Source of the DNA: DASSKP01 sp035695045
GTDB lineage: Bacteria > Actinomycetota > Actinomycetes > JAFAQI01
Direction of reading: 5' to 3'
NCBI GenBank assembly: GCA_035695045.1
Contig: DASSEX010000086.1
Coordinates: 23,325-87,324 of the forward strand
Length of the DNA stretch: 64,000 nucleotides
Shown: in pieces, positions 40,971 to 49,753 of the stretch
Layout: each line of letters starts with the position of its first letter
Numbering within the stretch: the stretch's first letter is position 1
Program-made: the position numbers and the translations under genes
Notes under the pieces: generated by a model
Told to the model about the DNA's origin: nothing
Seen by the model: the letters and a program-made list of their open reading frames with translations, nothing else
Database searches by the model: none

Positions 40971-43763
40971 ATGACGCGCGACCCGGCAATGGCGCCGGTG
41001 GCCTCTCCCGTCGGTGACGTGAGCGTCACCGACCTCGCGCGGCTGGTCCGTAACGAGCGCATGTACCGCGCGCGCTTCGACGCGGTGCAGCTTCCGCAGC
41101 TCGTCGTCGCGTTCGACGGGGTCATCAGCGAGGTCAACGCGGCCTTCTGCCGGCTCCTCGGCCGTTCCCGCTCCTCATTGATCGGCAGCAACGTGCACGA
41201 GTTGCGGCACGTCAGCGAGCCGCCGTCCTTCGGCAACCCGATCACCCGTCGCTTCTCGAAGCGCGACAGCTCCACCTGGGAGCGCGTGCTGGCCACGTCG
41301 GACGGCTCTGCAGTGCCGGTGCTGTTCCATGCGACGCGCGTGCCGGACGTCGACGGCGAAGATGTGCTCGCCGTGTTCGTGCAGGATCTCAGCGAGCTGA
41401 AGGCTGCCCGCGAGACGCTTCTCCGGCGCGAGGCGCTGCACGCCGCGATGGAGCGTCACGCCAGCGAGTGGGGCCTGCTGATCCACGCGAGCGAGCGCCG
41501 CGCCTACGTCAGCTATGCCTCCTCTGCTGTCCACACCGCCCTCGGGTACGACGCGGACGAGATCATCGCGCGCGGCGTCGACGAGCTGATCCACCCTGAC
41601 GACCTGAAACGCGCGGAGTCGACGTTCGCCAAGGTGCTGGCCGAGGCGGGCAGCGAGGACTGGATCACGACACGGGTCCGTCACGCCGACGGCTCGTGGC
41701 GATGGGTGGAGTTCTGCGTCAGCAACTGCACGAAGCAGAAGCACATCGGCGCGGTGCTCGTGATCGGGCGCGACGTCACCGACCGCGTCGAGGCCGACCT
41801 CGCCCTGCGGGCATCCGAGGCCCGCTTCCGCGCGATGGTGCAGACCGCTCAGGAGGGCCTTGCGGTCATCTCTCGCGAGAGCGGCCGGACGACGTTCGCG
41901 AACGACAAGCTCACCGAGATCCTCGGACGGAGCCTCGACGAGATCTACTCGATGACGATCCTCGAGCTGCTGGACGAGAAGGACACGTCGTTCCTGCTCG
42001 ACCGGCTCAAGCGCCGCTCGCGAATCGGGACCGAGACCTACGAGCTCTCGTACGTGCATCCCGACGGCGAGCCGCGGGTTCTTCGCATCACGTCGAGTCC
42101 GCTCGACGACGGCAACGGCACCGTCTCCTCGCTCGCGATGGTGAGCGACGTCACCACGGAACGCGCAGCCGAGGAGCAGCTCCGCCGACAGGCTCTCTAC
42201 GACGAGCTGACCGGCATCCCGAACAAGTCGCTGCTTCGTGACCGTCTCGAGCACGCGCTGCACCGCGCCGAACGGTCACGCAGCGGGCCGGTCACCGTGC
42301 TCTTCGCCGACCTCGACCAGTTCAAGCTCGTCAACGACAGCCTCGGCCATGCCGCCGGTGACGAGCTGCTCAGCCAGGTCGCGGAGCGGCTCCAGGACGT
42401 CGTACGCACCGGCGACACCGTCGGGCGCTTCGGCGGCGACGAGTTCGTGATCGTGGCCGAGGACACCGACGACGCGGCCGCGAGCGAGATGGCCGAGCGA
42501 CTGCTCAGCGCGTTCGCCCAGCCCTTCGTCCTCGACAGCCGGCGGGCCTACGTCAGCGCCAGCATCGGCGTCGTCTCCGCGTCGACCGGCTCGGCGGACG
42601 ACCTGTTGCGTTTCGCCGACGCCGCGATGTACGACGCCAAGCGGCGCGGACGCAGCCGGGTCCAGGTCTTCGACCCGACCATCGTCGAGAGCTCGACATC
42701 GAGCCTGCAGCTCAGCAACGATCTCCGCGACGCGCTGGAGAACGACGAGCTGGAGCTGCACTACCAACCGGTCGTCGACCTCACCACCGGGCAGATCAAC
42801 GGCGTCGAAGCGCTCGCGAGGTGGTCGCATCCGACGCGCGGGCAGGTGCCGCCGACCGAGTTCGTGGCCGTCGCCGAGACCATGGGCCTCGCGCACCGGC
42901 TCGACGAGTGGGTGCTGCGGCGCGCCTGCGCCGACATCCCGCAGCTGCGCGACGCGATCGGCCCGGACCTGCGGATGTCCGTCAACATCTCCGCGCGTCA
43001 CCTCAGCGATTCGGAGCTGCCGAAGAGAGTGATCAGCGCGCTGGCGAACGCCGGTGTCGGCGGCGCCACGTTGATGCTCGAGATCACCGAGACCGCGTTG
43101 ATGGGTGACCCCGACCACGCTCGCGCGATGATCGAGGAACTGCGAGCGCACGGCGTCCGGATCGCGATCGACGACTTCGGTACGGGATACAGCTCGCTCA
43201 GCTACCTCAGCCGGCTGCCCGTCGACACGCTGAAGCTCGACCGGACGTTCGTGGAGAACGTCACGACCCAGCAGGACGCGATGGCCATCGCCCGCTCCGT
43301 CGTCGACCTGGCTCGCGGGCTCCGGCTGAACGCAGTTGCCGAAGGCGTCGAGACGGAGGAGCAGGCCCGCCTGCTGCACCGGCTCGGCTGCCCGGAGGCG
43401 CAGGGCTGGCTCTGGTCGCGCGCGCTGCCGCTGGGCGAGCTCATCGCCACGGTGCGTTCGCTGCCCGGCGGGTTGTTCCGCCGCGCCATCGAGCGACCGC
43501 ACCGCACGCCCCGCCCCGACCGTCGCCGCGTCGTGACGGCCGAGCACGGGCTGCACGAGATCGTCCGGCTGCACCGCGAAGGCGCCTCACCCGCGACGAT
43601 CGCAGCCGCCTTGAACCACGAGGGCTACCGCACGCCGGAGGACCAGAAGTGGCATCGGGCGACGGTGGCCCGGATCGTCAACAACAGCGCCTATCCGGAG
43701 CTGATCGCCCCGCCGCAGCGACGTCAGGCGTCGGACGCCGTACGGCGCTTGGCGGAGCGGTAG
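40971..43763 (+). CDS. PAS-GGDEF-EAL protein with C-terminal recombinase-like HTH
   Basis: 930 residues, cytosolic. Three PAS-like modules (about 30-145, 155-275, 285-405), a GGDEF domain with an intact RFGGDEF site (about residue 487) and an EAL domain (EALARW about 611; later NISARHL, EITETAL, DDFGTGYSS, LKLDRTF, AEGVET) with the metal and catalytic residues kept. Both synthesis and breakdown of cyclic di-GMP are possible. The last 80 residues (IVRLHREGASPATIAAALNH, KWHRATVARIVNN) look like the helix-turn-helix of serine recombinases, an unusual addition. The 3' end overlaps typA by 40 bases. Confidence 0.92.
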   Translation: MTRDPAMAPVASPVGDVSVTDLARLVRNERMYRARFDAVQLPQLVVAFDGVISEVNAAFCRLLGRSRSSLIGSNVHELRHVSEPPSFGNPITRRFSKRDSSTWERVLATSDGSAVPVLFHATRVPDVDGEDVLAVFVQDLSELKAARETLLRREALHAAMERHASEWGLLIHASERRAYVSYASSAVHTALGYDADEIIARGVDELIHPDDLKRAESTFAKVLAEAGSEDWITTRVRHADGSWRWVEFCVSNCTKQKHIGAVLVIGRDVTDRVEADLALRASEARFRAMVQTAQEGLAVISRESGRTTFANDKLTEILGRSLDEIYSMTILELLDEKDTSFLLDRLKRRSRIGTETYELSYVHPDGEPRVLRITSSPLDDGNGTVSSLAMVSDVTTERAAEEQLRRQALYDELTGIPNKSLLRDRLEHALHRAERSRSGPVTVLFADLDQFKLVNDSLGHAAGDELLSQVAERLQDVVRTGDTVGRFGGDEFVIVAEDTDDAAASEMAERLLSAFAQPFVLDSRRAYVSASIGVVSASTGSADDLLRFADAAMYDAKRRGRSRVQVFDPTIVESSTSSLQLSNDLRDALENDELELHYQPVVDLTTGQINGVEALARWSHPTRGQVPPTEFVAVAETMGLAHRLDEWVLRRACADIPQLRDAIGPDLRMSVNISARHLSDSELPKRVISALANAGVGGATLMLEITETALMGDPDHARAMIEELRAHGVRIAIDDFGTGYSSLSYLSRLPVDTLKLDRTFVENVTTQQDAMAIARSVVDLARGLRLNAVAEGVETEEQARLLHRLGCPEAQGWLWSRALPLGELIATVRSLPGGLFRRAIERPHRTPRPDRRRVVTAEHGLHEIVRLHREGASPATIAAALNHEGYRTPEDQKWHRATVARIVNNSAYPELIAPPQRRQASDAVRRLAER

Positions 43764-45583
43764 CGAGTCGCGGCGTCCAGCTGCACCTTGCGCAGACGAA
43801 CCGTCGCGGGAGTCACCTCGACGCACTCGTCCTCGCGGCAGAACTCCAGCGCCTGCTCCAGCGACAGCTGCCGGTGCGGGATCAGCCGCACCAGCTCGTC
43901 ACCCGTGGACGACCGCATGTTGGTGAGCTTCTTCTCCTTGGTCGGGTTGACGTCCATGTCATCCGCCCTGGAGTTCTCGCCGACGATCATGCCTTCGTAG
44001 ACCTCGGTGCCCGGACCGATGAACATCGTGCCGCGGTCCTGCAGGTTGAACAGCGCGAACGACGTCGTCGGGCCGCGCCGGTCGGCGACCAGCGAGCCGG
44101 TCGGTCGGGTGCGAAGGTCCCCGTGCCACGGCTCGTAGCGGTCGAAGACGTGGTGGAGCAGACCGGTGCCGCGGGTCTCGGTGAGGAACTCGGTGCGGAA
44201 GCCGATCAGCCCGCGAGCCGGCACGAGGTACTCCATGCGGATCCAGCCTGTGCCGTGGTTCACCATCTGCTCCATGCGCCCCTTGCGCAGCGCCATGAGC
44301 TGGGTGACGACGCCGAGATAGTCCTCGGGGATGTCAACGGTCAGCCGCTCCATCGGCTCGTGCAGCTTGCCGTCGACGGTACGCGTGACGACCTGCGGCT
44401 TGCCGACGGTGAGCTCGTAGCCCTCGCGTCGCATGATCTCGACGAGGATCGCCAGCTGGAGCTCACCGCGACCCTGGACCTCCCACGTGTCGGGTCGCTC
44501 GGTCGGCAGCACGCGGATCGACACGTTGCCGACGAGCTCCTGGTCGAGGCGCGACTTCACGAGCCGGGCCGTGAGCTTCTTTCCGCTCTCCCCCGCCAAC
44601 GGTGAAGTGTTGATGCCGATGGTCATCGACAGGCTCGGCTCGTCGACCGTGATGACGGGCAACGGCCGCGGGTCGTCGGGGTCGGCGATCGTCTCACCGA
44701 TCGTGATCTCCGGGATGCCGGCGATCGCCACGATGTCGCCCGGACCCGCCTCGTCGATCGGCACCCGCTCGAGAGCATCCGTGCCGAGCAGCTCGGTGAG
44801 CTTCACCCGCTCGATCGACCCGTCGGTCTTGCACCAGGCGACCTGCTGACCCTTGCGCATCGTGCCGTTGTGCACGCGGCAGAGCGCCAGCCGACCGAGG
44901 TAGGGCGACGCGTCGAGGTTCGTCACGTGCGCCTGCAGGGGCGCGTCGGCGTCGTACGACGGGGCCGGCACGGTTGCGAGCAGGGTCTCGAACAACGGCA
45001 GGAGGTTGTCGCTGTCGGGCATCGCGCCGTCCTTCGGGCGCTCCAACGATGCTCGGCCGGCCTTGGCTGACGCGTAGACGATCGGGAACTCGATCTGGTG
45101 CTCGTCCGCATCGAGGTCGAGGAACAGCTCGTAGGTCTCGTCGACGACCTCGGCGATCCGGGCATCCGGGCGGTCGACCTTGTTGACGACGAGCACGACG
45201 GGGAGCCGCTTCTGCAACGCCTTGCGCAGGACGAACCTGGTCTGCGGCAACGGCCCCTCGCTGGCGTCGACGAGCAGGAGCACACCGTCGACCATCTCCA
45301 GCCCGCGCTCGACCTCGCCACCGAAGTCGGCGTGACCCGGCGTGTCGACGATGTTGATCGTCGTGCCCTGGAACCGGACCGCGGTGTTCTTCGCGAGGAT
45401 CGTGATGCCCTTCTCGCGCTCGAGGTCCATCGAGTCCATGACCCGGTCGCGGACCGTGCCCTCCTCGGCCTGGTGCTCGGTGAAGGCACCCGACTGCCAG
45501 AGCATGGCGTCGACGAGGGTCGTCTTGCCGTGGTCGACGTGGGCGATGATCGCGACGTTGCGGAGGTCATTGCGAGAGGGCAC
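43724..45583 (-). CDS. typA: translational GTPase TypA/BipA
   Basis: 619 residues from GTG 45583 (MPSRNDLRNVAIIAHVD). G1 AHVDHGKTTL, G2/G3 region GITILAK and DTPGHADFGGEVER, G4 NKVDR. Domains II, III and V follow as in EF-G, with the TypA-specific C-terminal domain (NPTKEKKLTNMRSS). It binds ribosomes and acts under stress and in subunit assembly. Convergent with the GGDEF-EAL gene, overlapping 40 bases. Confidence 0.96.
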   Translation of the reverse strand: MPSRNDLRNVAIIAHVDHGKTTLVDAMLWQSGAFTEHQAEEGTVRDRVMDSMDLEREKGITILAKNTAVRFQGTTINIVDTPGHADFGGEVERGLEMVDGVLLLVDASEGPLPQTRFVLRKALQKRLPVVLVVNKVDRPDARIAEVVDETYELFLDLDADEHQIEFPIVYASAKAGRASLERPKDGAMPDSDNLLPLFETLLATVPAPSYDADAPLQAHVTNLDASPYLGRLALCRVHNGTMRKGQQVAWCKTDGSIERVKLTELLGTDALERVPIDEAGPGDIVAIAGIPEITIGETIADPDDPRPLPVITVDEPSLSMTIGINTSPLAGESGKKLTARLVKSRLDQELVGNVSIRVLPTERPDTWEVQGRGELQLAILVEIMRREGYELTVGKPQVVTRTVDGKLHEPMERLTVDIPEDYLGVVTQLMALRKGRMEQMVNHGTGWIRMEYLVPARGLIGFRTEFLTETRGTGLLHHVFDRYEPWHGDLRTRPTGSLVADRRGPTTSFALFNLQDRGTMFIGPGTEVYEGMIVGENSRADDMDVNPTKEKKLTNMRSSTGDELVRLIPHRQLSLEQALEFCREDECVEVTPATVRLRKVQLDAATRYRSAKRRTASDA

Positions 45584-45696
45584 GACAGTCCAGGCTACCT
45601 GCGTGTTCCGGAACGTGAACTTCCCTGAGACGGACAAAGGTGGCAGTCGCCGTCTTCGCTCATGCGATCTTCAGCCGCGGCTGCGACTGTGCGGTG

Positions 45697-45736
45697 CAAC
45701 GCCCCGTTGGTGACCCCCGTGGCCGGCGGGGCGTTG
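45697..45736. terminator. 10-bp hairpin downstream of minus-strand membrane protein gene
   Basis: Arms 45697-45706 and 45727-45736 (CAACGCCCCG and complement), 20-base loop. It lies 28 bases past the stop of the membrane-protein gene and upstream of typA. Confidence 0.55.
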
Positions 45737-45763
45737 TCGTGCCACGCCTGCCGCGGGCGCGGG

Positions 45764-46216
45764 CTACCGGTCGGATGACGCCGTCGGATTTCTCTTCGCC
45801 GACACGGCGGCAAGGCAGAGCGCGACGATCGCGCACTCGGCGACGAGGGCGATCAGCTGGATGACCGGCCAGTCGTGGTGGTGGTAGCTCGGCAAGCCCG
45901 TCGTCCGGCTCAGCACGAAACCGACGAAGAGCAGAGCCGACGTCAGCCCGGTCAGCGCCCACGCGAGCCACTTCATCGTCGGACCCCACCGTCTGCCGCT
46001 CACCGCGACCGACGCGGCGATGAGCAGCACCAGCGCGGCCGCGACGAAGACAGCCCCGACGTAGTGCGCGTCCTGCTCGTAGCGGTCCTGGGCGAGGGCC
46101 AGGTGCACGGCGGCGACGTACGCCACGGGCAGCAGCACCGCCCTGCGGATCGACCGCGGCACCGGGTCCGGCGGCGGCGCGACCACGGGCGGGGTGAGGG
46201 CCTCTTTCACTGCCAC
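45764..46216 (-). CDS. four-helix membrane protein, unknown
   Basis: 150 residues. Pro-rich cytosolic N-terminus, then four hydrophobic helices (AVLLPVAYVAAVHLALA, YVGAVFVAAALVLLIAA, WLAWALTGLTSALLFVGFV, VIQLIALVAECAIVALCL). The loop PSYHHHDWP is notable for three consecutive His residues. No family recognised. Confidence 0.7.
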   Translation of the reverse strand: MAVKEALTPPVVAPPPDPVPRSIRRAVLLPVAYVAAVHLALAQDRYEQDAHYVGAVFVAAALVLLIAASVAVSGRRWGPTMKWLAWALTGLTSALLFVGFVLSRTTGLPSYHHHDWPVIQLIALVAECAIVALCLAAVSAKRNPTASSDR

Positions 46217-46220
46217 GTCA

Positions 46221-46232
46221 GGGAACGTTCCC
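46221..46232. promoter_or_regulatory. 12-bp perfect palindrome next to membrane-protein start
   Basis: GGGAACGTTCCC lies 5 bases before the start codon of the membrane-protein gene (minus strand). A second short palindrome TCGCT-A-AGCGA follows at 46244-46254. Either could be an operator; nothing shows which protein would bind. Confidence 0.35.
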
Positions 46233-46280
46233 GCGTCAGTACCTCGCTAAGCGATAGAGCAGCCGTTACTGCCGGCGGGG

Positions 46281-46682
46281 CTAGGAGATCAGCTTCCCGT
46301 CGCCGTCGATCCGGGCGACCCGGACGTGCAGCACGTCCCGCTGCCGAAGCGCTGCATGCACCGCGCGATGCAGACCGTCCTCGAGATACAGAGCGCCTTC
46401 CCACTCGATGACATGGCAGAACAGGTCGCCGTAGAACGTCGAGTCCTCGGCCAGCAACACGTCGAGCCGCAGCTCGGTCTTCGTCGTGGTCAGGTCGCAC
46501 AGCCGCACCTGTCGCGGCGGGATCGCCGCCCAGTCGCGTCCCGTCAGCTGCGGTGTCGGGTAAGGACGGCCGTCGAGGACCGCGGCGAACACTCCCCCGC
46601 CCGAGGCCGAGCGGGGTCGCGGCATCCGCGGTACGCGACCGGTCGGATTGGTCATCAACTGCTCCACGCGCCCAGACGTCAT
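46281..46682 (-). CDS. conserved hypothetical protein, ParB-like motif possible
   Basis: 133 residues from ATG 46682; ATG 46655 is also possible. The end reads EWEGALYLEDGLHRAVHAALRQRDVLHVRVARIDG, in which LEDGLHR resembles the DGxHR signature of ParB/Srx-like nucleotide-binding folds. I would not assign activity. Single gene between two terminators or control regions. Confidence 0.6.
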   Translation of the reverse strand: MTSGRVEQLMTNPTGRVPRMPRPRSASGGGVFAAVLDGRPYPTPQLTGRDWAAIPPRQVRLCDLTTTKTELRLDVLLAEDSTFYGDLFCHVIEWEGALYLEDGLHRAVHAALRQRDVLHVRVARIDGDGKLIS

Positions 46683-46747
46683 GCGGCTCAACAGAGACGC
46701 TAGGCCACCAAAGCAACTTCCGCTCGCAGGAGCAAACGCGAAAAGGT

Positions 46748-46788
46748 GCCGGACGCTCAGGTCACGCCTACGGACCTGAGCGTCCGGC
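46748..46788 (-). terminator. 16-bp intrinsic terminator of the secreted PepSY-like gene
   Basis: Arms 46748-46763 and 46773-46788 are perfectly complementary with a 9-base loop. On the minus strand the stem is followed by CCTTTTCGCG, a short T-run, so it fits termination of the gene ending at 46810. Confidence 0.8.
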
Positions 46789-46809
46789 GCCGTCGAGACA
46801 GGCTGCGCG

Positions 46810-47316
46810 TCAGCCCGCGGTGCCGCTCGGAGTCGTGCTCCCGTTCGGAGCACCGGGACGCCCACCGTGTCGACCACCAGGGAGATGTCCGGGGTCCCCC
46901 GCGCCCATGCCGTCCTCGACTGCGGTGACGTCCAGGCTCTTGTCGAACTTCACCGTCACGAGGCTGCCGTCGGCCCTCTTCATGTGCACTTCGTAGTAAC
47001 CGTCGCCGGCATCCGTCTCGACGCGGTACGCCGACGCACCCGGCACCTTCGCCTCGGCCTTCTGCTTCAGCGTGGCCCCGATCGAGCTCGCGACCTGCTT
47101 CTCGTCGCGGCGCACCGGGGCGGCCCCGAACGCGTCGGCAGGCGGCGCCTGCGCCATGGAGCCGCTGTAGGTCCCGGACGCGGTGCCGCCGCCCGAACTC
47201 CCGGAGTTCGCGGCGTTCGCCCCGATTGTCCCGGCGAGAACGCCGCCCGCGACCACGCCCGCAGCGATCAGTCCCGCCGACCGCGCGCGGGTGAGCCGAC
47301 CGTGTGAGTTCTTCAT
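46810..47316 (-). CDS. secreted protein with PepSY-like C-terminal part
   Basis: 168 residues from ATG 47316, with GGAGG 6 bases upstream. Basic N-terminus and one membrane segment or signal (AGLIAAGVVAGGVLAGTIG), a Ser/Gly linker, then ASSIGATLKQKAEAKVPGASAYRVETDAGDGYYEVHMK and VTVKFDKSLDV in order, the pattern of a PepSY-like domain. The tail is Gly/Pro/His-rich. PepSY domains are thought to inhibit or regulate secreted enzymes. Confidence 0.75.
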   Translation of the reverse strand: MKNSHGRLTRARSAGLIAAGVVAGGVLAGTIGANAANSGSSGGGTASGTYSGSMAQAPPADAFGAAPVRRDEKQVASSIGATLKQKAEAKVPGASAYRVETDAGDGYYEVHMKRADGSLVTVKFDKSLDVTAVEDGMGAGDPGHLPGGRHGGRPGAPNGSTTPSGTAG

Positions 47317-47428
47317 GTCTTGCCTCCTCGTGCGACCCGGTTTGGTCGCCCGAGAAGACCTTCGCCGTCGACGCTGAACCCGAGGTTGGACGAACCTGTG
47401 CCGTCCCTGTGAGGTCGCAACCGCCTGC

Positions 47429-48448
47429 TCAGCCGAGCCAGGCGGCGATGTCGGCCAGGACCTTCGTGCGCAGATGGGCGGGCATGGTCGAGTGCTCGAC
47501 CGACGCGCGGGAGAGTCGCGCGAGGTCGCTCCGGCCATAGCCGTGCACGTCCCTCGCGGCGACGTACTGCTCGATCAGCCCGGTCCCGAACAGCAACGGA
47601 TCGTCGGCAGCGAGCACCACCGGCACCCCCGCCTCTTCGAGCGCACGCAGCGGCACGGCTTCGTGGCCCGAGAAGACGCCGAGCGCGACGTTCGACGCGG
47701 GACAGACCTCGCAGGCGATTCCGGCCTCGGCGAGCAGGCGCATCACGCCCGCGTCCTCGGCGGCGCGCACGCCGTGCCCGATCCGCTTCGGCGCAAGTAC
47801 GTCGACAGCGTGCGCGACCGCGCTCGCATCGAGGAGCTCGCCGGCATGGGGCATGGCGGCAAGTCCGCCCTCGCGGGCGATGCGAAAGGCCTTGGCGAAG
47901 TCACGGGTGCGCCCGGCGCGTTCGTCGTTGGAGAGCCCGAAGCCGACGACGCCGTCCGGCGCGTGGCGCACGGCGAGCCGTGCCAGCGTCTCGGCCTCCC
48001 ATGGTGGACGGGTCCGGTTGGCGGCGACGATAAGCCGCATGCCGACGCCGGTCGCGGCCTCGGCCGCAGCAGCGGCGCCCGTGAAGACGTCCATGGCCGT
48101 CACCAGGTCGCCGAGCCGCGTCGCGTAACCCGTCGGCGTGACCTGCAGCTCGAGCCAGCGCGACCCTGCGGCCAGCTCGTCCTCGGCGATCTCCAGGATG
48201 AGCCGGTGGATGTCCTCGGCGGTGCGGAGCACGGCGCGGGCGATGTCGTAGAGGCGCTGAAAACGTGCCCAACCGAGGACACGCCAGTCATCAGGCAGTT
48301 CGTCGACGAGGCGCTCGGGAAGCCGCACACCGGAGCGATCCGCGAGCTCCAGCAACGTGGCGTGCCGCATCCCCCCGGTCAGATGCAGGTGCAGGTGCGC
48401 CTTCGGCAGCGCCACCAGGTCTGCGTCCGACACCACCCTGCCGAACAT
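47429..48448 (-). CDS. adenosine deaminase family protein
   Basis: 339 residues from ATG 48448. Metal ligands in KAHLHLHLTGG (HxH), the PHAGE segment (His and Glu), the IGHGVRA segment and AADDPLLFG (Asp pair) match adenosine/adenine deaminases. Substrate could be adenosine or a related 6-aminopurine. Divergent from the exonuclease III gene (25 bases). Confidence 0.9.
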   Translation of the reverse strand: MFGRVVSDADLVALPKAHLHLHLTGGMRHATLLELADRSGVRLPERLVDELPDDWRVLGWARFQRLYDIARAVLRTAEDIHRLILEIAEDELAAGSRWLELQVTPTGYATRLGDLVTAMDVFTGAAAAAEAATGVGMRLIVAANRTRPPWEAETLARLAVRHAPDGVVGFGLSNDERAGRTRDFAKAFRIAREGGLAAMPHAGELLDASAVAHAVDVLAPKRIGHGVRAAEDAGVMRLLAEAGIACEVCPASNVALGVFSGHEAVPLRALEEAGVPVVLAADDPLLFGTGLIEQYVAARDVHGYGRSDLARLSRASVEHSTMPAHLRTKVLADIAAWLG

Positions 48449-48473
48449 ATGGACCGACCATAAGGTGGATGGC

Positions 48474-49295
48474 GTGCGGATCGCGACATGGAACGTCAAC
48501 TCGGTCGGCGCCCGGCTCCCCCGGCTCAACGAGTGGCTCGAGCTGGCCGAGCCCGACGTGCTCTGCCTGCAGGAGACGAAGTGCGCGGTCGACGCTTTTC
48601 CGGGGGAAGGCGCGGAAGCCCTCGGCTACGAGGTTGCCGTCAACGGTGAGGGGCGCTGGAACGGCGTCGCGATCCTGTCCCGGATCGGTCTCGATGACGT
48701 GTCCCTCGGCTTTCCGGGGCAGCCGGCCTACGACCCGCCCGTCGACGAGGACGACCCCGCCCTCATCGGGAAGCCGCCGACGGTCGAGGCACGCGCGGTC
48801 GGTGCCACGTGCGGTGGGGTGCGGGTGTGGTCGCTCTACGTGCCGAACGGACGCTCGCTGGAGAGCCCGCACTACAGCTACAAGCTCGAGTGGCTGGCCG
48901 CACTTCGCAACGCGCTCGAAGTTGAGGTCGCTGCCCACGAGAAGTTCGTGGTGATGGGCGACTTCAACATCGCACCGACCGATGCCGACGTCTGGGACCC
49001 GGCCGTGTTCGTCGGCTCCACCCACGTCACGGAGGCGGAACGGACGGCGTACCAGGCCCTCGTCGACCTCGGCCTCGTCGACGTGGAAGCGCGCGCGCTG
49101 AAGGGCGACCACCCGTTCACCTACTGGGACTACCGCGCGGGCTCGTTCCACAAGGGCATGGGCATGCGCATCGACCTGGTGCTCGCGACGAAGAACCTGG
49201 CAGATGCGGTGAGCGACGCGTACGTCGACCGCGAGGCGCGCAAGGGCAAGGGGCCGAGCGACCACGCGCCGGTGGTCGTCGACCTCGACGTCTAG
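48474..49295 (+). CDS. xth: exodeoxyribonuclease III / AP endonuclease
   Basis: 273 residues from GTG. RIATWNVNSVGARLPRL, LQETK (metal Glu), WNGVAILSR, SLYVPNG, MGDFNIAP (Asp-Asn) and the C-terminal SDHAPVVVDL (catalytic Asp-His) are all present. It cleaves at abasic sites and trims 3' ends in base excision repair. TAAGGT ends 7 bases before the GTG, fitting a leaderless message. Its stop shares CTAG with the convergent SRPBCC gene. Confidence 0.94.
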   Translation: MRIATWNVNSVGARLPRLNEWLELAEPDVLCLQETKCAVDAFPGEGAEALGYEVAVNGEGRWNGVAILSRIGLDDVSLGFPGQPAYDPPVDEDDPALIGKPPTVEARAVGATCGGVRVWSLYVPNGRSLESPHYSYKLEWLAALRNALEVEVAAHEKFVVMGDFNIAPTDADVWDPAVFVGSTHVTEAERTAYQALVDLGLVDVEARALKGDHPFTYWDYRAGSFHKGMGMRIDLVLATKNLADAVSDAYVDREARKGKGPSDHAPVVVDLDV

Positions 49296-49753
49296 CGACC
49301 TGCTTCGGCGGCAACCTTGAGCGCCGCGAGCGTGGCCTCCATCGTGCGGGTGTTGTGCTTCGCCCGGTCCGCGACAGCCATGACCGGGATCGAACTGAGC
49401 TTCATCCAGAGCGGCCGCCGCTCCGTCCACGACTCGGTCACGCGGCATCCGTCGCCGTCGGGCTCGAACGTGTACTCCCAGCGCGAGATCGGCACCGGTC
49501 CATAGGTGACCTCGAAGGCGAAGCGCTTCCCCGGCGTCGCGTCGACGACCTCGACCGTCGTGCTCCAACGGAGGACGCCTCGCTTGTTGTGGCCGCGGAA
49601 CTTCGCGCCGACAGCGGCGCCGGTCGCGCCGCCGATCCACTTGCCGCCGGTGTTCTCCGGACTCCACTCACCCATCCGCGGCAGGTCCGACACGAGGTTG
49701 TAGACCTTCACCGGGTCGGCAGCGATCGTCGTCGTCGCCTCGGCGTCACTCAT
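49292..49753 (-). CDS. SRPBCC family protein
   Basis: 153 residues from ATG 49753, which overlaps the stop of the dienelactone hydrolase gene (ATGA). TIAADPVKVYNLVSDLPRMGEWSPENTGG and VGAKFRGHNKRGVLRW match the same SRPBCC subgroup as the gene at 22298. Coupled translation suggests a shared task with the hydrolase. Its stop shares CTAG with xth. Confidence 0.88.
   Translation of the reverse strand: MSDAEATTTIAADPVKVYNLVSDLPRMGEWSPENTGGKWIGGATGAAVGAKFRGHNKRGVLRWSTTVEVVDATPGKRFAFEVTYGPVPISRWEYTFEPDGDGCRVTESWTERRPLWMKLSSIPVMAVADRAKHNTRTMEATLAALKVAAEAGR

Noticed and set aside
42276..43574. 432-codon minus-strand frame antisense to GGDEF-EAL
   Set aside because: Shadow of the catalytic domains on the plus strand.
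48291..49667. 458-codon minus-strand frame over exonuclease III
   Set aside because: Exonuclease III motifs are complete on the plus strand.
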